Part shown: in pieces, positions 22,891 to 31,166 of the stretch
Numbering within the stretch: the stretch's first letter is position 1
How the letters are laid out: every line of letters starts with the position of its first letter
Assembly: GCA_021463145.1 (NCBI GenBank)
Contig: JAJTWZ010000003.1
Location: forward strand, 1-35,318
Source: Blastocatellia bacterium
GTDB taxonomy: Bacteria > Acidobacteriota > Blastocatellia > UBA7656 > JADIYM01
Direction: 5' to 3'
Length of the DNA: 35,318 nt
Made by a program: the position numbers and the translations under genes
Notes under the pieces: generated by a model
Databases searched by the model: none
What the model saw: only the letters and a program-made list of their open reading frames with translations
What the model was told of the DNA's origin: nothing

Positions 22891-25059
22891 ATGACTACCA
22901 CCTGCTCCTCGATGTATCGGCCGCTGGCCGGGCTCCTGCTCGTCTGCCTGCTCGTCGCAATTGCGGATTCCACGGCGACCGCAAGTTCACCGGTGACGTT
23001 CGAACTGACGTCCCGCTCGGATCTCGAAAAGGGAAGCGCGTCGGGAGTGTCCATTTCCGACAGCGGGACACTGGCGCTGTCGCCGTCCTTCGACGCGGTC
23101 TTCGACACACAGCAGACGCACGTGTGGTCGTCGGTCGTAGGCGCGAACGGAACCATCTTCCTGGGCACGGGTCACGATGGAAAAATCTTCTCGGTGGAGA
23201 GAAGCGGCGCCGGCAAGGTGCTTTTCGACGCCGCCGAGCTCGAGGTGACGGCGCTGGCCATAGACCCGGCCACGGGCGCTCTGTTCGCCGCGACGTCTCC
23301 CGACGGGAAGGTTTATCGCATCGACGCGTCGGGCACGTCGTCCGTCTTCTTCGATCCGGAGGACAAGTACATCTGGTCGCTCGTCTTCAGAAGCGGCGTG
23401 CTCTATGCCGGAACTGGCGAAAAGGGCGTGATTTATCGCATCCCGGCGGACGGCAAGGGCTCGGCGTGGGTCGATACGGATGAGGTCCACGTCGTGTCGC
23501 TTGCATTCGCTCCGAACGGCGACCTGATTGCAGGGACGGATCCGAACTCGCTGGTGCTTCGAATCGGCGCCGACGGCAAACCGTTTGCGATTCTCGACAC
23601 GCCGCTGCAGGAAACGCACGCGTTCTCTGTGACGTCCGACGGCACGATCTATGCGCTGGCCATTGCGGCGTCTGCGGCGACGACGAATGCCGAGCAGGGC
23701 AGCGTTTCGGTCGTCGAGAGCAACACGACCACGGCCGTAAAGCTGGACATCGCGAATGCCGGCACGGCGCCGGTGCCGAGCCGTCGGGACGTGGACGATG
23801 CGAAGAGCGCCGTCTTCAGGATCCTGCCGGACGGCTCGACAGACGTCGTATGGAGTTCGAAGACGGTCGTGGGGTACGCGGTCCTGGCTGACGGCGCGCG
23901 AGTGCTCATTGGCACCGGCGACAGGGGACGGATCGTTTCGATCGATGCGGCGACGCTGCGCTCGACGCTCTTGCTGCAGTCTACGGAGGACCAGACGACG
24001 ACGCTGGTGTCTGCGGCCGGCGGAATCTTCGCGACGGGCACGAATCTGGGCAAGCTGTTCCGCCTTGGACCTGGCTCCGTGCCGATCGGAACGTACGAGT
24101 CTCCGGTTCACGATGCAAAGGCGTCTTCGGCCTGGGGCCGCGCGGCACTTGTCGGGGTTGGTAGCGTGACAATGGAGTCGAGATCCGGAAACACCGAGGC
24201 GCCCGATTCGACCTGGAGTCCCTGGGTGCCCGTTCGTTTTGAGAACCGCAGTGGCGGGGTCTCGAGCCCGTCGTCGCGATACCTGCAGTGGCGCGTGACG
24301 CTTTCAGGAGCGGGAGTGGAGGTTCAATCGGTTTTGATCAGTTACCTTCCGAAGAATGTTGCGCCGGAGATCACGCAACTGGTGGTACTGCCGTCCGGGA
24401 TCGGCCTGCAGGAACAGCCGCAGCTGCAGGCGGATCCGGCGATCTCCAGTTCGGGCTTCGATCCTGCGATCTTCGGACTGGCGCAGAACATTCCGCCGCG
24501 TCGCGTGTTCCAGAAGGGAGCTCGTTCGGTGGTCTGGCAGGCGAAGGACCCGGACGATGACCGGCTTTCCTACACGCTGCTCGTTCGCGGGGTGGCAGAG
24601 CGGGAGTGGAGGACGCTCGGAACCGGGTTGTTGAATACGTGGTTCACGATCGACAGCGATGCCTTGCCGGACGGGGTTTATTTGATTCGACTCGTCGCAT
24701 CCGATGGGGTGACGAACCCGAAGGCGCTCGCTCTTACGGGAGATCGCAGCTCCGAGCCCATCGAGATCGACAACACGCCGCCGAAGGTCACCGCCGGATC
24801 GCCCGCCATTTCGGGCCGGGGCGGCGACGTCTCATTTCGTGTCGAAGATGCAACGAGCCGGATCGTGCGCGCCGAGTACAGTATCGACGGCGGACCGTGG
24901 CTTCCGGTCTATCCGTCTGACGGTATTCCCGATTCCCCGGCGGAGAACTTCGTCGTCCGTGTCGATGGTCTGAGCCTGGGCGAGCACGTCGTGGCGCTGC
25001 GCGCCGCCGATTCGAGCGCCAACACGGGAACCGGTAAGTTGACCGTCACCGTGAAGTAG
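22891..25059 (+). CDS. Secreted beta-propeller protein with C-terminal Ig-like domains
   Basis: The protein has 722 residues from the ATG at 22891 (GTG 22849 and ATG 22912 are alternatives). A signal peptide with core LAGLLLVCLLVAIA is present. Residues about 70-420 hold repeated blades with short motifs such as TIFLGTGHDGKIFSV, ALFAATSPDGKVYRI, VLYAGTGEKGVIYRI and ARVLIGTGDRGRIVSI, an SMP-30/NHL-like propeller. Residues about 420-510 and 520-722 are beta-sandwich-like; one contains DPDDDRLSYTL and the last has IDNTPPKV and LSLGEHVVALRAAD, as in Ig-like domains. It has no transmembrane anchor. Such proteins bind carbohydrates or proteins outside the cell; the ligand is unknown. It lies directly after the S55 gene and the pair is probably co-transcribed. 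Confidence 0.8.
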   Translation: MTTTCSSMYRPLAGLLLVCLLVAIADSTATASSPVTFELTSRSDLEKGSASGVSISDSGTLALSPSFDAVFDTQQTHVWSSVVGANGTIFLGTGHDGKIFSVERSGAGKVLFDAAELEVTALAIDPATGALFAATSPDGKVYRIDASGTSSVFFDPEDKYIWSLVFRSGVLYAGTGEKGVIYRIPADGKGSAWVDTDEVHVVSLAFAPNGDLIAGTDPNSLVLRIGADGKPFAILDTPLQETHAFSVTSDGTIYALAIAASAATTNAEQGSVSVVESNTTTAVKLDIANAGTAPVPSRRDVDDAKSAVFRILPDGSTDVVWSSKTVVGYAVLADGARVLIGTGDRGRIVSIDAATLRSTLLLQSTEDQTTTLVSAAGGIFATGTNLGKLFRLGPGSVPIGTYESPVHDAKASSAWGRAALVGVGSVTMESRSGNTEAPDSTWSPWVPVRFENRSGGVSSPSSRYLQWRVTLSGAGVEVQSVLISYLPKNVAPEITQLVVLPSGIGLQEQPQLQADPAISSSGFDPAIFGLAQNIPPRRVFQKGARSVVWQAKDPDDDRLSYTLLVRGVAEREWRTLGTGLLNTWFTIDSDALPDGVYLIRLVASDGVTNPKALALTGDRSSEPIEIDNTPPKVTAGSPAISGRGGDVSFRVEDATSRIVRAEYSIDGGPWLPVYPSDGIPDSPAENFVVRVDGLSLGEHVVALRAADSSANTGTGKLTVTVK

Positions 25060-25463
25060 CCGTTACGGGTTGCGAGCCGGATTGCCTTGCCGTGAGCCCG
25101 TCTGTCGATAGCCCACAACGCAAACTTACCCATTGGGTCGCCGGGTTGGCGACCCGGTGTGGCGGCCCTTTCTTGTGGCCTCCAGTTCGAGAATGGAGGA
25201 CGCAGGCGAATTTCCGCTGCTGTATTCAGGCGCTGTTACCGCGGCGCACCTCAGGCGTCGAGCCCAATCCTCTGTCGAACCTGAACCGGTGACGTGTCGC
25301 CGCAGCACGCGGTCATTGGTCCCCGGAAAAATGACCAAGATCGGAATCCTCGAGACGCCACCGGGAAGCCCGGAGCGTGAGTGACCTCGTTTCGTGCCGA
25401 TTTCCAGCGGAACCGGCGCGGCGGCTACCTGCACCGCGCCCCGTCGCGAGAAGACGGCAATAG
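25060..25463. other. 404-nt non-coding stretch between convergent genes
   Basis: No frame here has a recognisable product. It holds the strong hairpin at 25135-25155 and, just after it, a GTGGCGGCC...TTTC...GTGGCC word that also occurs at 94-116. It separates the plus-strand propeller gene from the minus-strand thiL gene, so termination signals for both are expected here. Confidence 0.5.
25135..25155. terminator. Perfect 8-bp hairpin between convergent genes
   Basis: GGGTCGCC (25135-25142) and GGCGACCC (25148-25155) pair perfectly around a 5-nt loop. It lies 76 nt past the propeller gene stop. The sequence after it is GC-rich apart from a short CTTTCTT, so it could be a bidirectional terminator without a classic U-tract, or a structured repeat element. 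Confidence 0.4.
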
Positions 25464-26450
25464 CTAGAACTCATCCGGCCGCCTCCGCATCGACCCGAAA
25501 TGATCGAAGCCGGCAGGATCGAGCGGGTCTCGCCGTCCCTCAACCTCGATCCAGCATCCCGTGACGGACCGGTCCGCCCGGCCGATTCGAGCAAGCGGGA
25601 GACCGATCTCGACGGAGAGGGTCTCCAATGCATCGCGTCTACCCACATCCGCCGTGAACAGCAGTTCGTACTGCTCTCCACCGTGCAATGCCGGTTCGAG
25701 CCCCGCCGGGGCCGGCACGGCGTCGCCGTCGATAACGATACCGACGGAGCTCGCCGTAGCGACGTGTCGCGCGTCCGACGACAGTCCGTCGCTCAAGTCG
25801 ATCGCAGCGCTCGCCAGTCCGCGAAGCACGAGCTCCCGTCCCAACTCGACGCGGGGTTCCGGCGCAAGATGCGCGCGAACGAACGAGTCGTAACAGCCGG
25901 GGCGCGACTCGCGAACGTCCTGAGACTCGAGCAGCCGCAGACCCGCCGCCGACGTTCCGAGAACTCCGCTGACATAGACGTCCTGGCCGTCGCGCGCGCG
26001 GTCGCGGCGCAAGGCGCGCCCCTGCTCCACGTGCCCGACGAGGACCGAATCCACGAACAGTCCGCCAGGCGACGACGAAAGGTCGCCGCCAACGATCGTG
26101 GCTTCGAAGCGTCCGGCCAGCGCCGTGGCGCCTCGATAGAACGCTTCGAGGAATGCATCGTCCACATCGGCCGGCAGGCCGAGACCGAGCAGGATCGCCG
26201 ACGGCGCCGCCCCCATCGCCGCCAGGTCACTGAGGGAAACCGCAATTGCCTTGAAGCCAAGTTGTTCCGGCGTCATCCAGAACCGGCGAAAGTGGACGCC
26301 TTCGACGAGCAGATCGGACGAAATCACCGTGTCGAAGCCCGGCCTTGGCTCCAGCAATGCACCGTCGTCGCCGACTCCGAGCACGACGCCCCGTCCACGG
26401 CCGGCCGTCAGGCGGCGGAGCGAGGCAATCCGTTCGAATTCACCGGACAT
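25464..26450 (-). CDS. thiL: Thiamine-monophosphate kinase ThiL
   Basis: This 328-residue member of the PurM/ThiL ATP-binding fold starts at ATG 26450. GVGDDGALLE (25-34), SSDLLVEGVHF (44-54) and FKAIAVSLSDLAAMGA are the Mg/ATP and substrate loops of ThiL, and GGDLSSSPGG, IDLSDGLSSDARH and the closing GFDHF follow in order. It phosphorylates thiamine monophosphate to thiamine diphosphate, the last step of cofactor synthesis. It begins 8 nt after the stop of the aminotransferase gene on the same strand, so the two are very likely one transcript, though no pathway link is evident. No thiC/thiE genes or TPP riboswitch are in the window. Confidence 0.93.
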   Translation of the reverse strand: MSGEFERIASLRRLTAGRGRGVVLGVGDDGALLEPRPGFDTVISSDLLVEGVHFRRFWMTPEQLGFKAIAVSLSDLAAMGAAPSAILLGLGLPADVDDAFLEAFYRGATALAGRFEATIVGGDLSSSPGGLFVDSVLVGHVEQGRALRRDRARDGQDVYVSGVLGTSAAGLRLLESQDVRESRPGCYDSFVRAHLAPEPRVELGRELVLRGLASAAIDLSDGLSSDARHVATASSVGIVIDGDAVPAPAGLEPALHGGEQYELLFTADVGRRDALETLSVEIGLPLARIGRADRSVTGCWIEVEGRRDPLDPAGFDHFGSMRRRPDEF

Positions 26451-26458
26451 ACCGGCAC

Positions 26459-27628
26459 TCACAACACCTTGCGAAGCGCTTCTATCCCTCGCTCGATAGT
26501 TTCGGGAGATGTGGAGTAAGAGAATCGCAGGTGGCCTTCGCCTTCCGGACCGAAAATAACCCCCGGCAGGCACGCAACGCCCGCGCGGTCGAGAAGCCGG
26601 TTCGCGATCTCCCAACTGTCGGCGCCAAGCGACCGGGCGTCCGGAAACGCGTAGAAGGCGCCGGCGGGCGCCTCGAGATCGAACCCAAGACTTTGAAGCC
26701 CGGAGACGAGAAGGTCCCGACGGATACGGTACTCGTCGCGGCACCAGTTCGTGAAATCGACGGGTCCGGTGATCGCCGCCAGACCAGCCCATTGAGTCGG
26801 CGTCGAGACGCCGTTCGTCGAGGTTAGCGTGAGCTTCCTGAGGCCTGTCGCGAACGGTTCCGGAGCGACCACGTACCCGAGTCGCCATCCGGTCATCGCA
26901 TACGACTTCGAGAACGTATAGCAGGAGATCGTGCGTTCGTACATTCCCTCCAGCGATGCGATCGAGACGTGCGGTTCTTCGTAAACGATGTGCTCGTAGG
27001 CCTCGTCGCTTATGACCACGAGGTTGTACTCTCGCGCGGCGGCGGCCGTCTGCTCCAGTTCGTCCCGTGTGAGGACGATGCCAGTCGGGTTCTGCGGAGT
27101 GTTCACGTAGAGCACGCGCGAGCGTTCGGTGAGCGATGCCTCGATCGTCCGGCGGAACCCCTCGCGCCTTGCCTGCGCGGTGTCGATCCGTACCGGCGTG
27201 CCTCGGGTAAGGCAGATGAGGTCCCGGATCGGCGTCCAGTAGGGCGAGAACATCAGTACGTCGTCCCCGGCGTTTACGACGCTCTGAAACGCGCCGAAGA
27301 GCCCCTGCATGCCACCGTTCACGACCACGACGTCGGAAGTATCCGCTGGAATGCCGTTCTCGCGATTCAGCTTCTCGGTCAGCGCCTCGACCAGCGGCGA
27401 GATTCCGCTCGACGGTGCATAACGCGTCTTGTTTTCGGCAAGGGCGCGGATGCAGGCATCCTTGATGTGGTCCGGAGTGTTCGGGAAGGGCTCGCCGCCT
27501 TCGAACTGCAGAACACTCTCGCCGCGCTCGCGCATTCCGAGGATCTTGTTGCGAACCTTGACGATCTCCGAGAAACCGACGGCTGAGAGCCGGTCCGCGA
27601 GCGCGAAACTTGAAGTCTGGGCTGTCAC
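26459..27628 (-). CDS. Class I/II PLP-dependent aminotransferase
   Basis: The protein has 389 residues from the GTG at 27628, chosen because a full AGGAGGT sits just upstream. The fold-type I aminotransferase signatures are all present: FEGGEPFPNTPDHI, VVNGGMQGLFGAF, NTPQNPTG, ISDEAYE, and SFSK-type SKSYAMTGWRLGY holding the PLP-binding lysine, then an Arg in the C-terminal HLRFSYST for the substrate carboxylate. It belongs to the aspartate/aromatic aminotransferase-like group (AspC/PatA-like); exact amino donor cannot be read. It is first gene of a two-gene transcript with thiL. Confidence 0.9.
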   Translation of the reverse strand: MTAQTSSFALADRLSAVGFSEIVKVRNKILGMRERGESVLQFEGGEPFPNTPDHIKDACIRALAENKTRYAPSSGISPLVEALTEKLNRENGIPADTSDVVVVNGGMQGLFGAFQSVVNAGDDVLMFSPYWTPIRDLICLTRGTPVRIDTAQARREGFRRTIEASLTERSRVLYVNTPQNPTGIVLTRDELEQTAAAAREYNLVVISDEAYEHIVYEEPHVSIASLEGMYERTISCYTFSKSYAMTGWRLGYVVAPEPFATGLRKLTLTSTNGVSTPTQWAGLAAITGPVDFTNWCRDEYRIRRDLLVSGLQSLGFDLEAPAGAFYAFPDARSLGADSWEIANRLLDRAGVACLPGVIFGPEGEGHLRFSYSTSPETIERGIEALRKVL

Positions 27629-27660
27629 GAGGCGACCTCCTGGGCGATATGAAGAGCGGG

Positions 27661-27713
27661 AGTATATTGCCGTATCGCTCTGGCTGGCCAGTGATGAGCC
27701 TCTTCGGTACAAT
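27661..27713. promoter_or_regulatory. Candidate divergent promoters sharing one -35 hexamer
   Basis: Rightward: TGGCCA (27685-27690), 17 nt, TACAAT (27708-27713), leading to the receiver/zinc-ribbon gene at 27765. Leftward: the same TGGCCA, which is its own reverse complement, 18 nt, TATACT (27661-27666 read on the minus strand), leading to the aminotransferase at 27628. Both -10 boxes are good; the shared -35 is weak. Confidence 0.3.
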
Positions 27714-27764
27714 CTGCCGCGACTTCGGCTCATCACACCAACCGCACAGTGGAGGAACCCGGAC

Positions 27765-28709
27765 ATGAAACGAGTTCTGCTGGCTGACGACAGCGTCGCC
27801 GGGCGCAAGTCCATACAGGGCGTGCTCGAGGCGGCCGGCATCGAGCTCGTAACGGTCGGAAACGGAGACCTGGCGTTGTCGAAGCTGGAAGAAGTCGCGC
27901 CGCAGATGGTGCTGCTCGATGTGGCAATGCCAGGACGCAGCAGTTACACGGTGTGCGAGGAAATCAAGAAGGACCCTCGCTACGCATCGATCCCCGTGCT
28001 TCTGGTTTCGTCCGAATTCGAGCCCTTCGACGAACAGGCCGCCGAGGCCGCTGGCGCCGACGGTCATTTGATCAAGCCATTCGGGACGCTCGCGGTCGCA
28101 CAGATCCGCGAAGTTTGGACGCGGACGGCGCCGCCGGACACGGCGGAACTCGAAGGTGCGGAGGGGGCCGCTTCACCGTCTGCCTCGCCGATGAGTTTCC
28201 CTGGGCCCGAAGCGTTCATTACCAGCGCGATGAAAGCTTCGGACGTCGAAAAGGCAGTCGCGGCGAAGGAACTCGAGCGGTCGGGCTACGAAACCGGTGG
28301 GCGCGCTGTTCCGGCCGTGGCTCGGAAGGACGCGGCTTCGCCGGTGCCGGATCACCTGCTCGACGACACAGTCTCGCCCGAGCGGGCGAAGCGTGCGCCA
28401 ACGACCGAGAATCTGGATCACGAGTCCATTTCGGTGGCTGCGGATACAGCTGGCGCCGCTGGCATCGGCCGTGTTTCGGTGGGGGACATGAGGTCACAGG
28501 GCGATAGGTGCCCGAACTGCACGGCAAGCCTCAATCCGGGTGACATCTTCTGCGTCGCTTGCGGTTCGATGGTCCTCCTGACATCGGAAGAAGCGGACCG
28601 CGCTCCGGTCGCTCCGGCGTGTGGCGAGTGCGGCGCCGAGCTCATGGCCGGAGAGATCTTCTGTGTCTCTTGCGGTGCGGTCGCCGGGGGAGTCAACAGC
28701 GCGGGGTAG
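27765..28709 (+). CDS. Response-regulator receiver domain with two C-terminal zinc ribbons
   Basis: This 314-residue protein starts at ATG 27765 after GGAGG. Residues 3-120 are a CheY-like receiver with acidic pair Asp8/Asp9, phospho-acceptor Asp52 (LLDVAMPG), Ser83 and Lys104 (LIKPFG), so phosphorylation should be possible. Residues about 125-245 are a low-complexity, Ala/Pro/acidic linker. The C-terminus has two near-identical four-cysteine ribbons, CPNCTASLNPGDIFCVACG (249-267) and CGECGAELMAGEIFCVSCG (286-304). There is no helix-turn-helix or enzymatic output domain, and no histidine kinase is nearby. It may pass a signal through zinc-ribbon contacts with protein or nucleic acid. Confidence 0.85.
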   Translation: MKRVLLADDSVAGRKSIQGVLEAAGIELVTVGNGDLALSKLEEVAPQMVLLDVAMPGRSSYTVCEEIKKDPRYASIPVLLVSSEFEPFDEQAAEAAGADGHLIKPFGTLAVAQIREVWTRTAPPDTAELEGAEGAASPSASPMSFPGPEAFITSAMKASDVEKAVAAKELERSGYETGGRAVPAVARKDAASPVPDHLLDDTVSPERAKRAPTTENLDHESISVAADTAGAAGIGRVSVGDMRSQGDRCPNCTASLNPGDIFCVACGSMVLLTSEEADRAPVAPACGECGAELMAGEIFCVSCGAVAGGVNSAG

Positions 28710-28722
28710 CCGCTGGCTTGCT

Positions 28723-28744
28723 CCACAGGGCCGTGAGACTGTGG
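28723..28744. terminator. Hairpin between convergent genes
   Basis: CCACAG (28723-28728) and CTGTGG (28739-28744) form a 6-bp stem with a 10-nt loop in the 38-nt gap between the receiver gene and the cysteine desulfurase gene. It is weak, but its placement suits a shared terminator. Confidence 0.35.
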
Positions 28745-28747
28745 TTG

Positions 28748-29938
28748 TCAACCGGCCGAAGCGGCCGTATCGATGCCGGACTCGGTCCTCAGCCGGGAGA
28801 TGACCTGCTCGAGGGCGTCGAGCGCTTCGTCGATATCCTCCACGGTGTTCGACTCGGCGAGCGAGAACCGCAGGCTGCCGTGGATCTGATCGCGATCGAT
28901 GCCGAGAGCAACGAGGACGTGACTCGGTTCGACCGATCCCGACGAGCACGCGGCCCCCGTCGCACACGCAACGCCTTTCAGGTCGAGCGATATCAGGAGT
29001 CCTTCGCCGGGCACGTCGCCGAAGCTGACGTTCGCAATGTGCGCCACGCGCGAATCGGGATCGCCGTTGAAGGCCACGTTCGGTATGCGCTCACGGATTC
29101 CAGCTTCAAGCCGGTCCCGGAGTGCGCGCGTGTGCTCGGCGCGTTCGGCGAGTCGCTCACCCGCAATTTCGCACGCAGCACCGAGGGCGACGATCATCGG
29201 AACGGATTCTGTGCCCGGGCGGCGGCCGCGCTCCTGATGTCCGCCGAACTGCCTCGCGGCCAGGCGAACGCCTTTCCGAACGAATAGCGCTCCGGCGCCC
29301 TTCGGTGCGTGCAGCTTGTGGCCCGAGAGCGAGAGCAGATCGACTCCGAGCGCTCGCACGTCCACCGGGATCTTTCCGGTGGCCTGTACCGCATCGGTAT
29401 GCAGGTGCAGGTGATTCTGTCCGGCCGCACGCCGTTCGCGCACGAGCGCGGCAATCTCGGCAATAGGTTGAACGGTGCCTATTTCGTTGTTTACGAACAT
29501 GATCGACACGACCGTCGTGTCGTCGCGGAGCGACATTCGGACTTCCTCCACGTCGACAACTCCACCGCGAGACACGGGAACGGCCGTCACCGACCAGCCA
29601 AGCGACTCGAGGTGCTTACAGGCCTTGAGCACGGCTGGATGCTCGATCGAGGACGTAACGATGTGGCGGCCCTTCTCCGCCCATGCCTCCGCCACGCCGA
29701 TTACGGCCAGGTTGTCGGATTCGGTTCCTCCTGATGCGAACACAATCTCGTTTTCGTCGGCCCCGATCAGCGAGGCCACCTGGCGGCGAGCCTTCGCAAC
29801 GGCCTTCTTGCTCTGCTGCCCGAGCCAGTGGATCGACGAAGCGTTTCCGTACAGATCGGTCAAATACGGGAGCATTGCCTCGACGACCGCCGGGTGCACG
29901 GCCGTAGTCGCAGCGTTGTCGAGATAGATTCGTCGCAC
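28748..29938 (-). CDS. Cysteine desulfurase (NifS/IscS class)
   Basis: The protein has 396 residues from the GTG at 29938, which has AGGAGG about 8 nt upstream; an ATG at 29965 lacks one. IYLDNAATT opens the fold, His100 (SSIEHPAV) stacks on PLP, Lys208 (LSGHKLHAPKG) binds it, and Cys331 in GAACSSGSVEPSHV is the persulfide carrier in the flexible loop of IscS/NifS-type (class I) enzymes. It takes sulfur from cysteine for Fe-S clusters, thiolated tRNA or thiamine. No iscU/iscA neighbour is present. The genes upstream on the same strand (STAND ATPase, miaA, usp) are separated by 195 nt. Confidence 0.93.
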   Translation of the reverse strand: MRRIYLDNAATTAVHPAVVEAMLPYLTDLYGNASSIHWLGQQSKKAVAKARRQVASLIGADENEIVFASGGTESDNLAVIGVAEAWAEKGRHIVTSSIEHPAVLKACKHLESLGWSVTAVPVSRGGVVDVEEVRMSLRDDTTVVSIMFVNNEIGTVQPIAEIAALVRERRAAGQNHLHLHTDAVQATGKIPVDVRALGVDLLSLSGHKLHAPKGAGALFVRKGVRLAARQFGGHQERGRRPGTESVPMIVALGAACEIAGERLAERAEHTRALRDRLEAGIRERIPNVAFNGDPDSRVAHIANVSFGDVPGEGLLISLDLKGVACATGAACSSGSVEPSHVLVALGIDRDQIHGSLRFSLAESNTVEDIDEALDALEQVISRLRTESGIDTAASAG

Positions 29939-30133
29939 GTCGCCTTCCTCCTTCCGAAGCAGCATTCTTGCAGCTAAATTGCCGGACGGCTACAGCCGAT
30001 CGTCCCGAGGCCGCCCGAGCCCGGTTGAAGGGGAAAGACAGTCGGAGCCGGAACCGGCAACCTCGACCGGCGAAGCCGCCAGTTTGCCGATCGGGATCGA
30101 TCTGGCGGTGCGATCCTGGCTGGCTCCGGGATA

Positions 30134-31117
30134 CTAAAGACGCTCGGCCATCTGCCTCAGAAGCTTGTGCGGCACCAGCGACACGGGGTCCGTCGCGTGC
30201 CGCAACACGAGGCAGTTCCGATCGGCGAGCAACTCGAGCAGGGAATCCGTCGCCGTCGTTCCACCCGGGCGGCCCACCTCTCCATGGAGCAGGGCTCGCG
30301 CCGCGCGCGCCGGGGGCTGTCCGGATCTGGAAAGTACCTCGCGAAGCAGAAGCGTCATGTGCTCTTCGCTCGGGCCCAGCGGCAGCGCCTCGAAGTCGAT
30401 CCGCAGGTATCTTGGCAGATCGTGAGAGAGCTGACCTACGAGGTTGATGACCGCCGCACATCCACCGGACCGGCGAGCGATCGACGAGGCCGCTTCGTCC
30501 GAGAGATCGTAGTTGTGAACTTCCCGGACGTACCGGGCGACGTCGTCGGCGTCGAATCGGAGATCGGACGTATCGAGCTCGACGATCATGTTCCTGAGGC
30601 GTGCGCGTTTCAGGAATGGAGGCGCGACCTCGGACGCCACGACGAGCCGGATGTAGGCGGGCAGCTTCTCGGCAATCGCTTCGATAAGCGTGTTGGCTTC
30701 CTCGGATTCGACTACGTTCTCGTAGTTGTCGAGTATCACCGAAGTTACGGCGAGTTCCTGGATGGCGCCGGTAATCCACTTCGCCGCTTCACGAACGTCG
30801 GGGACGGGCCCCGGAGCGGCGATTGGCCATCCGTATATTGCCGACACGAAAGACGCGACGAGCGTATCGAGCGCGGCGTCTGCCGCTTCGAGATCGACCC
30901 AGCGCGCCGAGGCGCCCTCCTGTGCCGCGAAGAACGAGAGCACCGTCGACTTTCCGTGGCCCGGTGGCGCTTGAATGAGCACCAGCGGCGCGCCGGAACT
31001 GCTTTCGATGTATGACCGGACGTATTCACGCTGGAATGCCAGCGGATGCGTGTAGACCGGCGCCGATTTCAAATCGGCGACCGTGGTCACGGCAGGGTCT
31101 TCAGCATTGACACTCAT
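30134..31117 (-). CDS. Orphan STAND/MalT-like AAA ATPase
   Basis: The protein has 327 residues from the ATG at 31117. The N-terminus resembles the ATPase module of MalT/LuxR-type STAND regulators: Walker A APPGHGKST (50-58), Walker B VILDNYE (127-133), a strand RLVVASEVAPPF, then LDTSDLRFDADDVARYV, the start of the winged-helix arm. Normally such modules are followed by TPR sensor repeats and a LuxR DNA-binding helix-turn-helix. Here the protein ends after a short helical tail (LVPHKLLRQMAERL), so both output and sensor are missing. It is third on the minus strand after usp and miaA, with 49 nt to miaA. Its function is unknown. Confidence 0.75.
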   Translation of the reverse strand: MSVNAEDPAVTTVADLKSAPVYTHPLAFQREYVRSYIESSSGAPLVLIQAPPGHGKSTVLSFFAAQEGASARWVDLEAADAALDTLVASFVSAIYGWPIAAPGPVPDVREAAKWITGAIQELAVTSVILDNYENVVESEEANTLIEAIAEKLPAYIRLVVASEVAPPFLKRARLRNMIVELDTSDLRFDADDVARYVREVHNYDLSDEAASSIARRSGGCAAVINLVGQLSHDLPRYLRIDFEALPLGPSEEHMTLLLREVLSRSGQPPARAARALLHGEVGRPGGTTATDSLLELLADRNCLVLRHATDPVSLVPHKLLRQMAERL

Positions 31118-31166
31118 GACGCCAGGTGAGACAGGGGCAGCGGCGCGAAATCGATGCGGCGGGAGT

